From contig JASISA010000001.1 of assembly GCA_031771865.1 (NCBI GenBank), positions 2,046,001 to 2,110,000 on the forward strand: a stretch of DNA of 64,000 nt, read 5' to 3'. The first letter of the stretch is position 1, and each line of letters begins with the position of its first letter. Made by a program: the position numbers and the translations under genes. Positions 1-10,013 of this stretch are shown piece after piece. This DNA comes from Nothophaeocryptopus gaeumannii. Lineage: Eukaryota; Ascomycota; Dothideomycetes; Mycosphaerellales; Mycosphaerellaceae. The notes under the pieces were generated by a model. The model had not been told where the DNA came from and did no database searches. It was given only the letters and a program-made list of their open reading frames with translations.

Positions 1-378
1 CTGTCTCGCACCTCCTCATTCCTCTCTAGGGCTACCCTCTGCGCCTTCTTCCTTGAAAAGTTCCTTCTCTTTATAGTCCTGCTAATAGTGGATTCGGTCA
101 CGATAATGTCGAATTCGTCGTATACAAACCAGACAATCTCGTCCTAGATAGGCGGTGGGCTTGTCCTTGAGAAGGCGATTACTAGGTCCTCTTGCTCGAT
201 CGAGAGGGCGCGCTAGGCCCTTCTTCGCGAAAGTCGGGTACGGCTCGTTGAATAGACTAATATTAGTCTTTAGTTTGTCAATGCAGCGCCTGCTGATGTT
301 GGTACTACGTGCAGCGCCTCTGTTTGAGAGTCCCTCTGCCCAGAGGTCCTTTAGCTGCTGGATTTGGTCCGGAGGCAC
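1..378 (-). pseudogene. Tc1/mariner-type transposase, N-terminal fragment with frameshift
   Basis: On the minus strand this reads as the start of a DDE transposase: an N-terminal helix-turn-helix region (DQIQQLKDLWAEGLSNRGAA, then RRCIDKL) followed by a second DNA-binding segment. Near base 146 one extra base shifts the frame. Beyond it the family-like sequence resumes in another frame (DEIVWFVYDEFDI, TESTISRTIKRR, KKAQRVALERNEEVRD) and runs off the left edge. The catalytic DDE core lies outside the window. The first codon is GTG, so the original ATG may be mutated or further upstream. The assignment rests on the HTH pattern and the ALERNxExRD segment common in fungal Tc1/mariner transposases. 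Bases 379-597 carry no gene that I can see and may hold the element's own end. Confidence 0.7.
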
Positions 379-597
379 CTAGTTTTTGGCCGGCAACGCG
401 TGCGTCTGCCCTTTTTGCTACTCAGGCTCTTTACCGCGGATACGTAGGAGGTTGCTCATGATATTAGGACGCGTAAATATAGTGTAGATGTGCTGTATAG
501 ACGTGTTTTATTACAAAGTAGCTATCTAGTAGGACTCGAAGTTGAGGTGCGGGTGTAGCCGCGGCTGGGCACGACTACTTGCATGGCGTAATAATTA

Positions 598-640
598 GAA
601 GGTTTCCCGGCTTGGCGCACAACCCTATATGGCGCACAGA
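598..640 (+). repeat. Left terminal inverted repeat of the pogo-like element
   Basis: These 43 bases begin GAAGGTTTCCCGG and end GGCGCACAGA. They are the exact reverse complement of 3346-3388. TA at 596-597 is the outer target dinucleotide. Unlike the interior, the repeat keeps several CpA/TpG sites. Confidence 0.92.
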
Positions 641-1462
641 TACCTGCACACCAACCACCTACCTTTGTAAGTGAATAACTCAGCCAATTCCTAACCGAAT
701 CACATGAAACTCGGGAATCTGAGTGAACTTGATATGCTCTTTAATTTAGGATAGGTCAAAGCCTTGGAGGTACTTTGGCTGCCTCCTTATACGCCCTGAT
801 CTGCTAGCTACTAGGTTTTGAGACTTCTTGCTTAGTATGACTACTACATCTTCATTTTAGGGCTATTCAAAGACAACACGCCTTAGGGGGTTCTTTACCT
901 TCTTAATAGACTCCTTAAGGTTAGTATCTAGCTGTTTGTTAGCTTGGTTAACTTCCTTTTGCCTTTCTTTCCTTGCTTTCTTAGTAGTAGCTTTCTCTTT
1001 CTTCTCCTTTACCTCGTATTGCTTTTGAATAGCCTTTAACTACCGAGCATTAGCTTGGAACTATTTCTCTACCTCCTTCTGAACTTTAGCTGCCTCTTTA
1101 GTAGCCTAATTAGTATCTTTCTTTGCTTCCTTTTTAGCTAATATCTCCTTTGCCCTAGCTACCTTGTTTAGGCTTGTAAAGATTGCTCCACTTTCTTCTT
1201 TAGCCCTAACTAGCTTAAAGAGCTTTTGGCCTCGCTTTCTACGCTTCTTTTATTTATATAGGGACTATAAAAGGGCGTCCTTTTCCCTCTAAAGTCTTAC
1301 ATTCTCTAAATAAAGGTAGGCAACTTTATTCTTTAGCTTCCTTACCTGTATATTATGTCTTATTATCCCCTTTGCTACAGCTCCTTTAACTATAGTTTAG
1401 ATCTTACTCTAGTTATTCAGGGATAAGGTAGAGTTGTTGGATCCCTTTAAGTTTAGCCTAGA

Positions 1463-1778
1463 TGTCACGGGCGTGGCCCGGTGACACCTGAACACCTGGA
1501 TGCACGTGGTTTGGATGCTTGGTAGTGTACCAAGCATCCGGATGAACTTCGGCCGAGCCTCGGGGCTCGACTAGTATCATGTGACAGAGCCACGTGACTC
1601 TGCCAAGACCCGGAGAAGAGTTTCTTCTCGACGCGCAAAGATCCGGTCTTCGACTCTTTGCGCTACGTCCTGTCAATAGGATTGACCTATATGGTTAATA
1701 CAGTGTCTATCCAACCTGTCCGTAGCTCCCTGTACCGTTTGTGATTAGCAACCTACTTCCCGACTCCGGCCCGTGACA
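1463..1778. mobile_element. Solo LTR no. 1, flanked by 5-base duplication CTAGA
   Basis: The element starts TGTCACGGGC and ends GCCCGTGACA, a perfect 10-base inverted pair with canonical TG...CA ends. CTAGA occurs immediately before it (1458-1462) and immediately after it (1779-1783), the 5-base duplication left by retroelement integrase. No internal retroelement sequence is present, so this is a solo LTR of 316 bases. It is richer in G+C than its RIP-damaged host and shows no obvious RIP, suggesting insertion after the host was mutated or escape because of its short length. Orientation cannot be decided. Confidence 0.88.
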
Positions 1779-2132
1779 CTAGAGCCTACCTTATTGTTTT
1801 CTAGCTTCTTCTTCTTTAGTAGCTTTAATAGGACAATCTTAGGGTTATATAGATAGATACCTGTCTTTTTAAAGCTAAAGGTAACGTTTGAAGGGACTAT
1901 AATAAGGGACTAAGCTTCCTAAAAGAGCTAAAAGAATACACGCTTTATAATACCTATAAGACTATAGCTCTTTACTATAAACCTATCTAAAGCTTAGGAG
2001 TACTAAGTAGCTAAAGGGGCGAAGAGAGAGACATCTAATAGCTGGAGTCTATGTGTCGAATAAGGAGGATAGACAGCCAAAAGGATCCGGTAGGCTAGGT
2101 AGTAATTAACAAAGCGTATATTTAGATATAAG

Positions 2133-2453
2133 TGTTACGGACCAAGTCGTGGAGTCATGACAGCCAACCAATCTGAGGCACAGCTGCAACGGGTGATCCC
2201 GTTACAGATTGCTCTCAGTGCTCTCTATGCTCCCTCAGCAGAGCAACGGAGCAGACAGAGCAGACAGAGCAATACTAAGGAAGGCGAGTATATAGAGAAC
2301 ATTCCTTATCAGCTAGATAGGAGCTTCGTGCTCAACTCAATACTACTCTTCTGAGTAAAGGTTACACTTCTCAAGACTCTGATCACCGAGAGACATTCCG
2401 AGGTTCGACGCTTCTTAGGCCAATCCACGTGATCGAGGAGACGGTCTGTAACA
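2133..2453. mobile_element. Solo LTR no. 2, flanked by 5-base duplication ATAAG
   Basis: The element starts TGTTACGGACC and ends GGTCTGTAACA, which pair as inverted ends with one mismatch. ATAAG lies directly before (2128-2132) and directly after (2454-2458). At 321 bases without internal retroelement sequence it is a solo LTR. Its sequence differs from the LTR at 1463-1778, so two retroelement families hit the same host. A TATA-like stretch (GAGTATATAGAG) lies near 2287 and may be the LTR promoter if the + strand is sense. Confidence 0.88.
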
Positions 2454-3345
2454 ATAAGCTATAACTATTAATAAACAGGAGCCTCTAATCTCGACTATTC
2501 CTAGCCTTTAGCTTTGTAAAACGATTATAGACCTCTGTTAACTATTAGTATCCAAGCTTATCTAAAGTCTAGCTATTTAGTAAGCTTGTAAAGAAAGCAC
2601 TATACTTATCTAGGTCAATATCCTCTACCTAGGTACCCTAAAGATTGCTAGATTAGGCCTTATATATTAAGGTAGGAGGAAGTACTAAACTATCTATATA
2701 GATAGCTACAATATAGGTAATCTATTCACGATTACTATCTTAAAGAACTCTAACTAGTTTACCCTCTTTAAAAGCTCCTTTTATAAAGATCCTTTAAGAC
2801 TTGTTAACTACCCTAAGAAGGAACCCTTTCTTATCTATATTAACTATATTGTTTAGCTAGATATTATACTTTTGGATCTTCTTTTTAAGGAGGCTAAAGT
2901 ATAGGGCATAGTACTTTTCATTATTAGCCTAAGATCTTGCTTTATCTAGGCCTAAAAGATAGCTAGTATCTAAGATATTAGAGTACCTTTTTGTAAAAGC
3001 AGTAGGCTAGTTCTTTCTAGGCAAGTAACCCACGATATTAAAGGCGAAGTTCCTCAACATTGTAGTAGTAGGAGGGATACTATAGTTAGTAAGATCCTTA
3101 ATATATTCGTAAAGGTTATGCTCCTATTAGTCGTTTAAAACTCGGTTGTTTTTATACTGCTACTGCTTAGTCCCTTGTTTGCCAATCCATACTTTTAATA
3201 GCTTAGATCTTTCTATTTTGAACTTCTTTACTATCTTAGATATATTCGGCTTATCTAATAGTCTTAGATCTGCAAGCGCCTTCTCAATCTAATCCATAGT
3301 TGTCGAGTTATTCACTGACAAAGATAGGTGTATGGACTATATGAG

Positions 3346-3388
3346 TCTGTGCGCCATATAGGGTTGTGCGCCAAGCCGGGAAACCTTC
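3346..3388 (-). repeat. Right terminal inverted repeat of the pogo-like element
   Basis: Exact reverse complement of 598-640. TA at 3389-3390 completes the target duplication. Confidence 0.92.
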
Positions 3389-3390
3389 TA

Positions 3391-3862
3391 GGCTATTGTG
3401 TTTTAATTCCTCGTTCTCGAGGTTGTCTCGTTGGCTGTGAAACAAGGCGTTTCAGCGTGCAACGTGCAACCCCGAACAAAGTAGCAGCATGACCATGTTG
3501 ATGTTGGCATGGTCGCATCGAGTTCGAGGCAAGAGCGTAGTAACACTAACACTGAGCAGAGGTGAGGTGAGGTGAGGTCCAATGTGAAACGACCCGGCGG
3601 AGGAGAAGGTGATGACCACAGCAAGTGGGTGCATACAGATGTCCGACCGAGGACTTGCCGCCCCCGTTCTATATATCAACCTCATCTCTTCCATCCTTCA
3701 GACGTCGCATCTTGCATTCGCAGCACGACCTCGGCTGGATCTTGTTCAAATTGACAGGCCACCCTCGTGGCCACCGAGAACCTTGAACATGGGTCTGAAT
3801 GAGCCGCGAGTCTGCCGGCCGCAGACTGATGTTTCGGTTATGTGTACGAGACTGTTGTCCAG
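3391..3862. other. Intergenic, upstream of acyltransferase
   Basis: No gene is supported here. Apart from the GAGGT repeat at 3559-3578 it holds only the presumed promoter and 5' leader of the acyltransferase gene. Confidence 0.6.
3559..3578 (+). repeat. Short tandem repeat (GAGGT)x4
   Basis: Four perfect copies of the pentamer GAGGT, about 285 bases upstream of the acyltransferase start. No function is claimed. Confidence 0.9.
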
Positions 3863-5854
3863 ATGGCTGCCCGCTCGTCGGATAATTGTCGCGAGAACCA
3901 CGAACTGCGCACCCTGCTGAGTGCACACGATGCCGGAAAAGACAGCTCAGATGGCTTCCTCACGGATCAGGACAACGATAAGACGGCCATCTCGTATGTC
4001 GAAGAGACGTCAGTCACATCCATCGACTTGGAATCCAGCGATGCAGACGACCTGAGAGAGCGAGATCCTTTCCTGGCACATACCGAAGACGAACTCAGCC
4101 CACCTACGTCTCGCCAACTCGATGTCCAAACTTCGTCTTGGGCACATCCCTCCACCGACTTCCTCGACGGACTGCGTGGCATAGCTGCCTTGTTTGTCTT
4201 CGTACAGCACTACATAGGTACCTTCGCAGCAGGCGAGAACGAGCATGGTTTTGGGCAAGATGGCAAATACTACCATTTTGCCTCCTTCCCCTTCCTTCGG
4301 ATCGTCTGGAACGGTGGACATGCAGTATGTGATGAGAATAATGCCAAGCGTTTGCACAACGTGCGTGGTACTGACTTTGAACCAGGCAGTCGTCATCTTC
4401 TTCGTGCTCTCAGGCTATGTGCTAAGCATTGGACCTCTTTGCAAACTGCACCAGGCGCAAGCAGCGTCATGTCGCAAGTCGTTGCTCGGCGCTGTAATCC
4501 GACGTCCGATCCGACTCTATCTTCCACCACTGGTGATCTCTTTCATTCACGCAATGCTCATCCACATACCGCATAACTTTGTCTTGCCTCTTCCATGGCT
4601 AGTGCCTCAAGAGGGAGGGATCCTCGCCGAGATCGGATATTGGGCGCAACATGCCTGGGTATACTTCAACCCATTTCAAGAGCATGCTAGTCACTACTGG
4701 TGGTTTCCATACAACAGTAAGAAACCAAAGGTCGGGAGGCATCCAATGTCTGAGACACACACTGACCTTCTGCCCTTTGCTTTGTAGTCGTCATGTGGAC
4801 TCTACCCATAGAATTGAAGGGAAGCATGCTGGTGTATGCAATCCTGTTCGTATTCTCGTGGGTCTGCCAAGCAAGCAACCATCTCCACATTAGCGTTTAT
4901 GTGACAGCAACGCTACTCTTTTTTGCTGGCGCTGTCATGCTACAGCTCTGCTTCAAGTGGAGTGGTGCAGCATTCGTCTTTGGGCTCTTGTTAGCAGTCT
5001 CTGATACCTGGAGTCTAGCACCGGATCTGACGACGACATTCGAGCACCTACCATCTCGAGCTCGCCAGTCCTGGTCCCGTATGCCGACACTGAAGCTGAT
5101 GGTCGCAACAGCCCGCCACACCGCTTTCATCATTGGATGGTATGTCCTTGCGATCCCCGCGCATGATGGAGACGACGGCAAACAGTTTGCATCCCATACA
5201 CCTGGTTACATTTGGCTTTCGGCGATCATACCCAGCAGCTATGGTGATCACATATATCCATACTACCGGTACTGGCAAACCTGGGGGGCTCTACTCGTAG
5301 TCTATGGCACTCTGCGGATCAAATGGCTGCAAGTAAGTTGTATTCCGTCTTGCCAACAACGTGCGTATTGACTGACCACGGCGCAGCGCTTCCTCTCCAC
5401 TCGGCCTCTTCGATTCCTCGGCAAGGTCTCCTTCGTGCTTTATCTGACCCATCTCACTATCTTCCGCATAATCGGAGACAGGTTAATAGCACTATCCGGA
5501 GGCATTGTACCTGAGCAATGTAAAGGTGGGATCTGGGACAACACGCTGACTATACCAGACATTGGACCAATGGGACTGGACACGCGCTTCCTACTCTGCG
5601 TGATCTTGGTATTACCTCCGACACTCTTCATTTCATGGCTGGGCACACGCTTCATCGATGCGCCGAGTGTCAGGCTCGGAAAAGCATTGACGCGATTACT
5701 GGGTCTGGAAGGGAAGAAGCAAGGGGAAGTGAGCTCCCGAAAGCTGCCGAGGTGGTTCAGAAAGGTCCGCGAAAGATTCTGGAGGCGGAATGACAACGAC
5801 GATACGCTCCCCACGACAGAGCAGAGGTCTTTCTTTCGCGCTAACTTCAGTTGA
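3863..5854 (+). CDS. Acyltransferase 3 family membrane protein
   Basis: A polytopic membrane protein expected to transfer acyl groups to an extracytoplasmic or lipid-linked acceptor; the substrate is unknown. Exons are 3863-4324, 4386-4716, 4788-5332 and 5387-5854, giving 601 residues with phases that match at every junction. A charged N-terminal tail of about 95 residues precedes the family signature FLDGLRGIAALFVFVQHY. Exon 2 supplies VVIFFVLSGYVLS and RRPIRLYLPPL, exon 3 MWTLPIELKGSM, and exon 4 FLGKVSFVLYLTHLTIFRI, all in the usual family order. The first ATG, at 3863, was taken as start. Intron 2 (4717-4787) is an introner-like element almost identical to one in the surface-protein gene at 46-49 kb. 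Confidence 0.9.
4717..4787 (+). mobile_element. Introner-like element, copy A (intron 2 of acyltransferase)
   Basis: This 71-base intron runs from GTAAG to TTTGTAG with a likely branch point in CACTGAC. By direct comparison 68 of its 71 bases equal the reverse complement of 47574-47644, an intron start in an unrelated gene on the other strand. The three differences are all substitutions. Ordinary introns of different genes share only splice signals, so copying is the only sensible explanation. CAAAGG at 4726-4731 and CCTTTG at 4774-4779 could pair as a stem, also possible in copy B. Here the intron is phase 1 and splicing at its exact ends restores the frame. Confidence 0.9.
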
Positions 5855-6395
5855 CGAGCCTCAACAAATGACGCCTTGCGCCGATGTAGGAGTGATTGAG
5901 GAGACATCTCACCTTGCGATGAGTATGCAGTCTGCCACTGCATCTGGGAACTGCCGCTCATCAGTCGAAGACCTGGACTTTCGCCAGCGAGAGCCATGAT
6001 TCGTGTCTTGCGACCGTTTTCACGATTTCAACTCCGAATTTGAAGATTTGTGTCCTTTGACATCGCAATTTTGGATTCAGCACACTCTTTGGCTGTGACC
6101 GTGTCAATGTATTCCCCTGGACTTCGAGATCAATAAAAAGGTGCGGGTCTAGAATCCCTTGTGCTGGGACAGCTACAATACTCCGCACAGGACCGGACAG
6201 AGCTTCACCTTGACATCTGCTGCAAGCCAAGTACTGTTGACGACATTTATTGAACGTTGTCCGTCCACTTTTCTGAGGCTCTAGCATGGCTGCAGGCTCA
6301 AGCACCTCAAGGCCATCGTGGCCGTCCGACCTTCTGACAGAATATCTTGAGGTCTACCGTCAAAGGCCAGAATAGACAATCCTCATCAACCCACC
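5855..6395. other. Intergenic
   Basis: Nothing gene-like is visible. It holds the 3' end of the acyltransferase transcript and the presumed promoter of the next gene. Confidence 0.6.
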
Positions 6396-6939
6396 ATGCC
6401 ATCGACGACACGCAACTACCTCCATCTCGCCCTCGCTTTCATCGCCCTCACCGCAGCTCTCGCCGGCAGTCTCACTCACTCCAACAACAACAACCGCCGC
6501 CAAAACGCCAACGGCATCTCCATGATGAACGAAATGCGCGACCCCTCTCAACAGTCCCAAGACGCCCACGACCTCGAAACCACCATATCCCATACCCCCT
6601 TCGCGCTACCACGGCATCTCCCTCAACATCAACATGTCCCCTCGCAATTCCACATCCTTCTACGTCCGCGCACCAGTCGAACTCAATGAACTCGCTCAAT
6701 ACTCGGTAAAGACAAGCGGCATAACTTTTGACCCGGGAGTTTGGATAGATGTGACCAGGGGGAGTGTAGCTTGTCAGGTTTTTGCAGATGCGGATGGGAC
6801 GAAACAAGTGAGGAAGGAATTTAATTTGGACGAGCCGTTTGATGTGATGGAGGAGATGGGGAGGGAGGTGGTGGTTGTGGGAAGTTTGATTTGTTGGGTC
6901 AGTGGAGATCTCAGAGAGCATAATGGGGACAAGCGATGA
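6396..6939 (+). pseudogene. Small secreted protein, hypothetical, with a one-base frameshift
   Basis: The reading frame starts MPSTTRNYLHLALAFIALTA, a clear signal peptide with likely cleavage near residue 24, followed by an Asn/Gln-rich segment. Around 6595-6612, next to a run of five C, the frame fails. The following frame carries YHGISLNIN and MSPRNSTSFYVRAPVELNEL, then runs to TGA at 6937 through FDPGVWIDVTRGSVACQVF. No GT-AG intron fits the gap. A single base too many explains it, either a real inactivating indel or a sequencing slip at the C run. No family is recognised. If intact it would be a secreted protein of roughly 180 residues with only one or two cysteines. Confidence 0.45.
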
Positions 6940-6942
6940 TAA

Positions 6943-7302
6943 TGGAGGGGCGGAGAGTGAGGCGGATGTGAACAATGGAAAGAATGGGGATAACGCTTGA
7001 GAGAAATATTTGCAGGAAGATGGACGTACATTGAAGGCGACATCTGGCAGCGTTTCATGTGCATCATCAACAATTAAAGTCTGATCACCGCTCAAATCTC
7101 GAAAAGCCTGTCTGCCGTCAAGAACCAGCTAGCTACCTAACCCTCATGCCCAGCCCAACGCCACCCATACCACCCATCATAACGCTCCAACACCACCAAA
7201 TGCTTAAACATCTCAAAGTCATCTCATCATGCTTCCCATCCCAGTAGTAGTACTACACCACCATCATCAAGAACCGCTTCCAATCTCCCCTTCACTAACA
7301 AA
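6943..7302. other. Intergenic, convergent
   Basis: Region between two converging transcripts. No gene is supported; it presumably holds both 3' ends. Confidence 0.55.
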
Positions 7303-8655
7303 TTACCAAGCCAATTCCTCCTTCGCGGTCGTCGCCGGACAAGTCAACCCCTTACAAAAGTCAATATCATCCTGCGAGACATTGCCAGACGAAGTCTTTG
7401 GTAATTGTTGCCTAGCCGGCCAAATCTCCGTCTTCGCCTGCTGCTCTCTCGCATGATGCTGCGTAACAGCATCCCGGCAATTCTTCTGAAAGAAAAGCGG
7501 GCCTTTCTCCATCTTAGGATGAAGTTCGCCGTTGATGAAGACGCCGGCGTTGAGGTTACGTTGCGCACGGTCACAAAGCTCCTTGTCTTCAGACATGACG
7601 CGCTTGTAGATTTGATTCGCTTGGTCGAAGGCCTCCTCGGAGGAATTCTTGTTGCGGTAGACTTCGTAGCGCATGGTGGAAGAGGAGGCGCTGTGGGGGA
7701 TGAAGCGCTGGATCATGAAGAAGTGAGGACTATAATCAACATCGTCAGTAAGAAGGCAAGGTAGGGTAGCATGAATAGGGGAGGGGAGGGGATAGACTTA
7801 CGTGATGTTGGTAGAGACATTAGGGAAGTAATAAGAAGCAGCAATGAGAAGCCCAGCTTTCCTTTGCTCATCCGTCGTAGCAGGATCATGAATGATTTGG
7901 CCCTTCTCGCAGCTGACTGAGTAAGAATCGAGATTGGCGACGGCAGGGATATCGGGATGTGTGGTTGCGCAATGGTAGCACTCGTTATAGTTGTCGGCAA
8001 GGATCTTCCAATTGTATGGCCCGTCCATCTGCCAGGTATGGTCGAAGACGTAGTCCTCAAAGTTGAAGTCCTTGTATCGTTCCTGTGTATCGACGCCCTC
8101 GAAGTCGTCTTCCCAGGCGATCTCAGGCGTCTCCTTGGCGTCGAAGTTGACCCAAACGAATCCGCAGGCGTCGATCTTGACGTGAATAGGTAGCAGGCCA
8201 TTACGCTCCTTTTCGAAGCCTTCCATATCTTGGTAGCCAGGTGCCTTGCCCAGCTTGCCGTTCAGACCATAAGACCAGCCGTGGTATTTGCAGGAGAAGA
8301 TCTTTGCTGTTCCGCACTCGCCACCCCTGACAACAGGAAAGGCACGATGCCTGCAGACGTTGTGAAAGCCGTTGATGTTGCCTTGACGGTCCTTGCAAAG
8401 GACAAACTCGAAGCCAGCGACGTCGTACTTGAGCCAGTCACCAGCATTTTGCAGGCGGATCTTGTGGGTGATGAGTTGCCATTTTCGAGAGAAGATGGCA
8501 CGTCTCTCCAGTTCATACATCTCCGGCGATTGATACCAGTTGGCCGGCAATGCCCGGACGGCGTTCTTGGCCTCATCGCTGCAAGGGTCTTCTTTGCCAA
8601 AGCCAAAGTAGCCCAAGATTGTGGCGGGTATCGCGGAATCTTTGCGGAGAAACAT
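7303..8655 (-). CDS. Rieske non-heme iron monooxygenase, choline/glycine-betaine monooxygenase type
   Basis: The enzyme is predicted to hydroxylate a quaternary amine methyl group using a Rieske 2Fe-2S cluster and a mononuclear iron, as in choline, carnitine and glycine-betaine monooxygenases. Exons are 7803/7802-8655 and 7303-7729, with a phase-2 intron (7730-7801), giving 426 residues. Rieske ligands are C101-x-H103 and C122-x2-H125. The iron site is NYNECYHCATTH with H228 and H233; the third ligand should lie in the C-terminal half. No targeting peptide is evident. The next gene upstream on the same strand is a dimethylglycine-dehydrogenase-like flavoprotein, which favours glycine betaine or a related betaine as substrate, but substrate choice is inferred only from this neighbour. 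Confidence 0.88.
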
Positions 8656-10013
8656 GTTTGATAAATTTAGAAGAAGATACGAACAGCGATGATCCTTTGA
8701 GAATCGAGTTGTAGGCTTGAGAGAATGACGGCAGGATTGTATACTGATCGAACCGTGGCGTATATCATATTGTGTCTCTGAATGCTCTCTGACACCCCAT
8801 GGGGGTAGCGTGTCCTGCTGAGAGTTCGGGATTCTCTACGTAATCCTTAGGTTGCCAGCGCCGAAGCAGCCTCAGCTTACCGACACATGGCTTCCCGATA
8901 TGGCTTGTTTTCACAGCGCTGAACCAATAAAACGTTATCTATCAGTGGCGCGCATGGGGCGTGTGTGGGTAATCTACGCAGCCTGGCCTGTGTAACCCAA
9001 TTTTGGTGTCCAACATCGCGATGCGACGACCCAGATAAGCCTTATCACGGGTCTGCTCCGGATGATGCGTCCTATCGCTCTTGCTCTGTGAAGACTGCCC
9101 AAACGTGGTTTCGCGTGTCTCAGTTCTGGAGCAGGCGATATCAACAGAGATTCGCCCAGCTTTCGAGTACAGCAATGCAAGCGTTACTCCTGCCCAACTG
9201 TGGACTCTTGTCGCATACAGTGTGCTATGAGGTACGCAATTCGGCCAGTGAGGAGAAGGCGTCCGGGGTCCACTGGTAGCTGCTCTGGTCTTGAGTGTTG
9301 CATTGGGTTCGTGAAGCCGTCGAGGCATTGTCGCTCTGGATAGTATGCTGCTTTGGGTATGTAGTCGCAATGGCGCGTAGGATATTGCGTTCTGCGTGCA
9401 GTCTGTTCGCTGCTAGATCAAGCTATGGCGGATGCACAACGAGCACGTTTCGTATCAGCACGAGATCGTTGGTAGTCGCGTAGGCAGTACATCGTGATCA
9501 GCATATCTGAGGTTGCACTGAACGCGTCAATGTCACCAAGGCGTGATTAGCCCGTGTGGAAGAGATAGGAAGGGCGCGTCGGGATGAGCGAGGGTGTTTG
9601 GTTGTTGGCAGGACAAGGACGAAGTCGTCGTTCTCCCAAAAGAAGAAGTGGAAACCTGAAGAATTCATGCCTCTCGGGCCGGCCCAGGCAGCTAATCTAA
9701 AATCGATTAAGGTTTCCTTCTGGATTGACGCACCGTTTTGGGAAGGAGCGTGTTCATGCCATGGACAAGTACGATGATACCTGTCACGAGTATGTCAACA
9801 ATAGTGTTGGCGGGCAACATCGTGTTCCGCTAACCAAATGTTCCTTGGGATATTGATGTGACGGATCAAATCGTCAATATGACCACGACAAGAAGTTGAT
9901 GATGAAAATGCAACCCATCCATTGAAACCTGACTTTGTATCTACGTCTGATCATTACCATGCTCAAGAGCCTCTCGTATCCAAAACCGCCTTTCATGCAA
10001 CATTCCCCACTGC
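8656..10013. other. Intergenic between the two betaine-pathway genes
   Basis: About 1.36 kb with no supported gene. It should contain the promoter of the Rieske gene and the 3' end of the flavoprotein gene; no operator could be recognised. Confidence 0.55.

Larger units (their letters stand above)
690..3297 (-). pseudogene. pogo/Fot1-family (DDE_1) transposase, RIP-inactivated and interrupted
   Basis: The frame opens with ATG at 3297. It continues as an HTH region (EKALADLRLLDKPNISKIVK), a central part with the DDE_1 motif NIVNIDKKGFLL, then FINSYS. It resumes past the LTR at 2133-2453 with YPPYSTHRLQLLDVSLFAPLA, the region preceding the last catalytic acid. After the LTR at 1463-1778 it ends in a Lys/Glu/Ala-rich coiled tail (KKEAKKDTN, EVKEKKEKATTKKARKER). 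Dozens of in-frame stops occur, nearly all TAG/TAA where Gln or Trp would be expected, which is the mark of RIP. The 3' limit near 690 is approximate. Confidence 0.88.
598..3388 (-). mobile_element. pogo/Fot1-like DNA transposon, RIP-damaged, with two nested solo LTRs
   Basis: The boundaries are two 43-base inverted repeats (598-640 and 3346-3388) that match perfectly by eye. A TA dinucleotide lies directly outside each (596-597 and 3389-3390), as expected for pogo/Tc1 target duplication. The interior carries a minus-strand transposase of the DDE_1 (pogo/Fot1) family, broken by many stops that mostly look like CAG or CAA turned into TAG or TAA. Two LTRs at 1463-1778 and 2133-2453 have inserted into it. 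Without them and their duplications the element would be about 2.14 kb, a normal size for this family. It is dead in its present form. Confidence 0.9.

Noticed and set aside
1458..1676. Open frame of 72 codons on the minus strand
   Set aside because: It lies almost entirely within a solo LTR and has no protein-like pattern.
2157..2354. Open frame of 65 codons on the plus strand
   Set aside because: It lies entirely within the second solo LTR.
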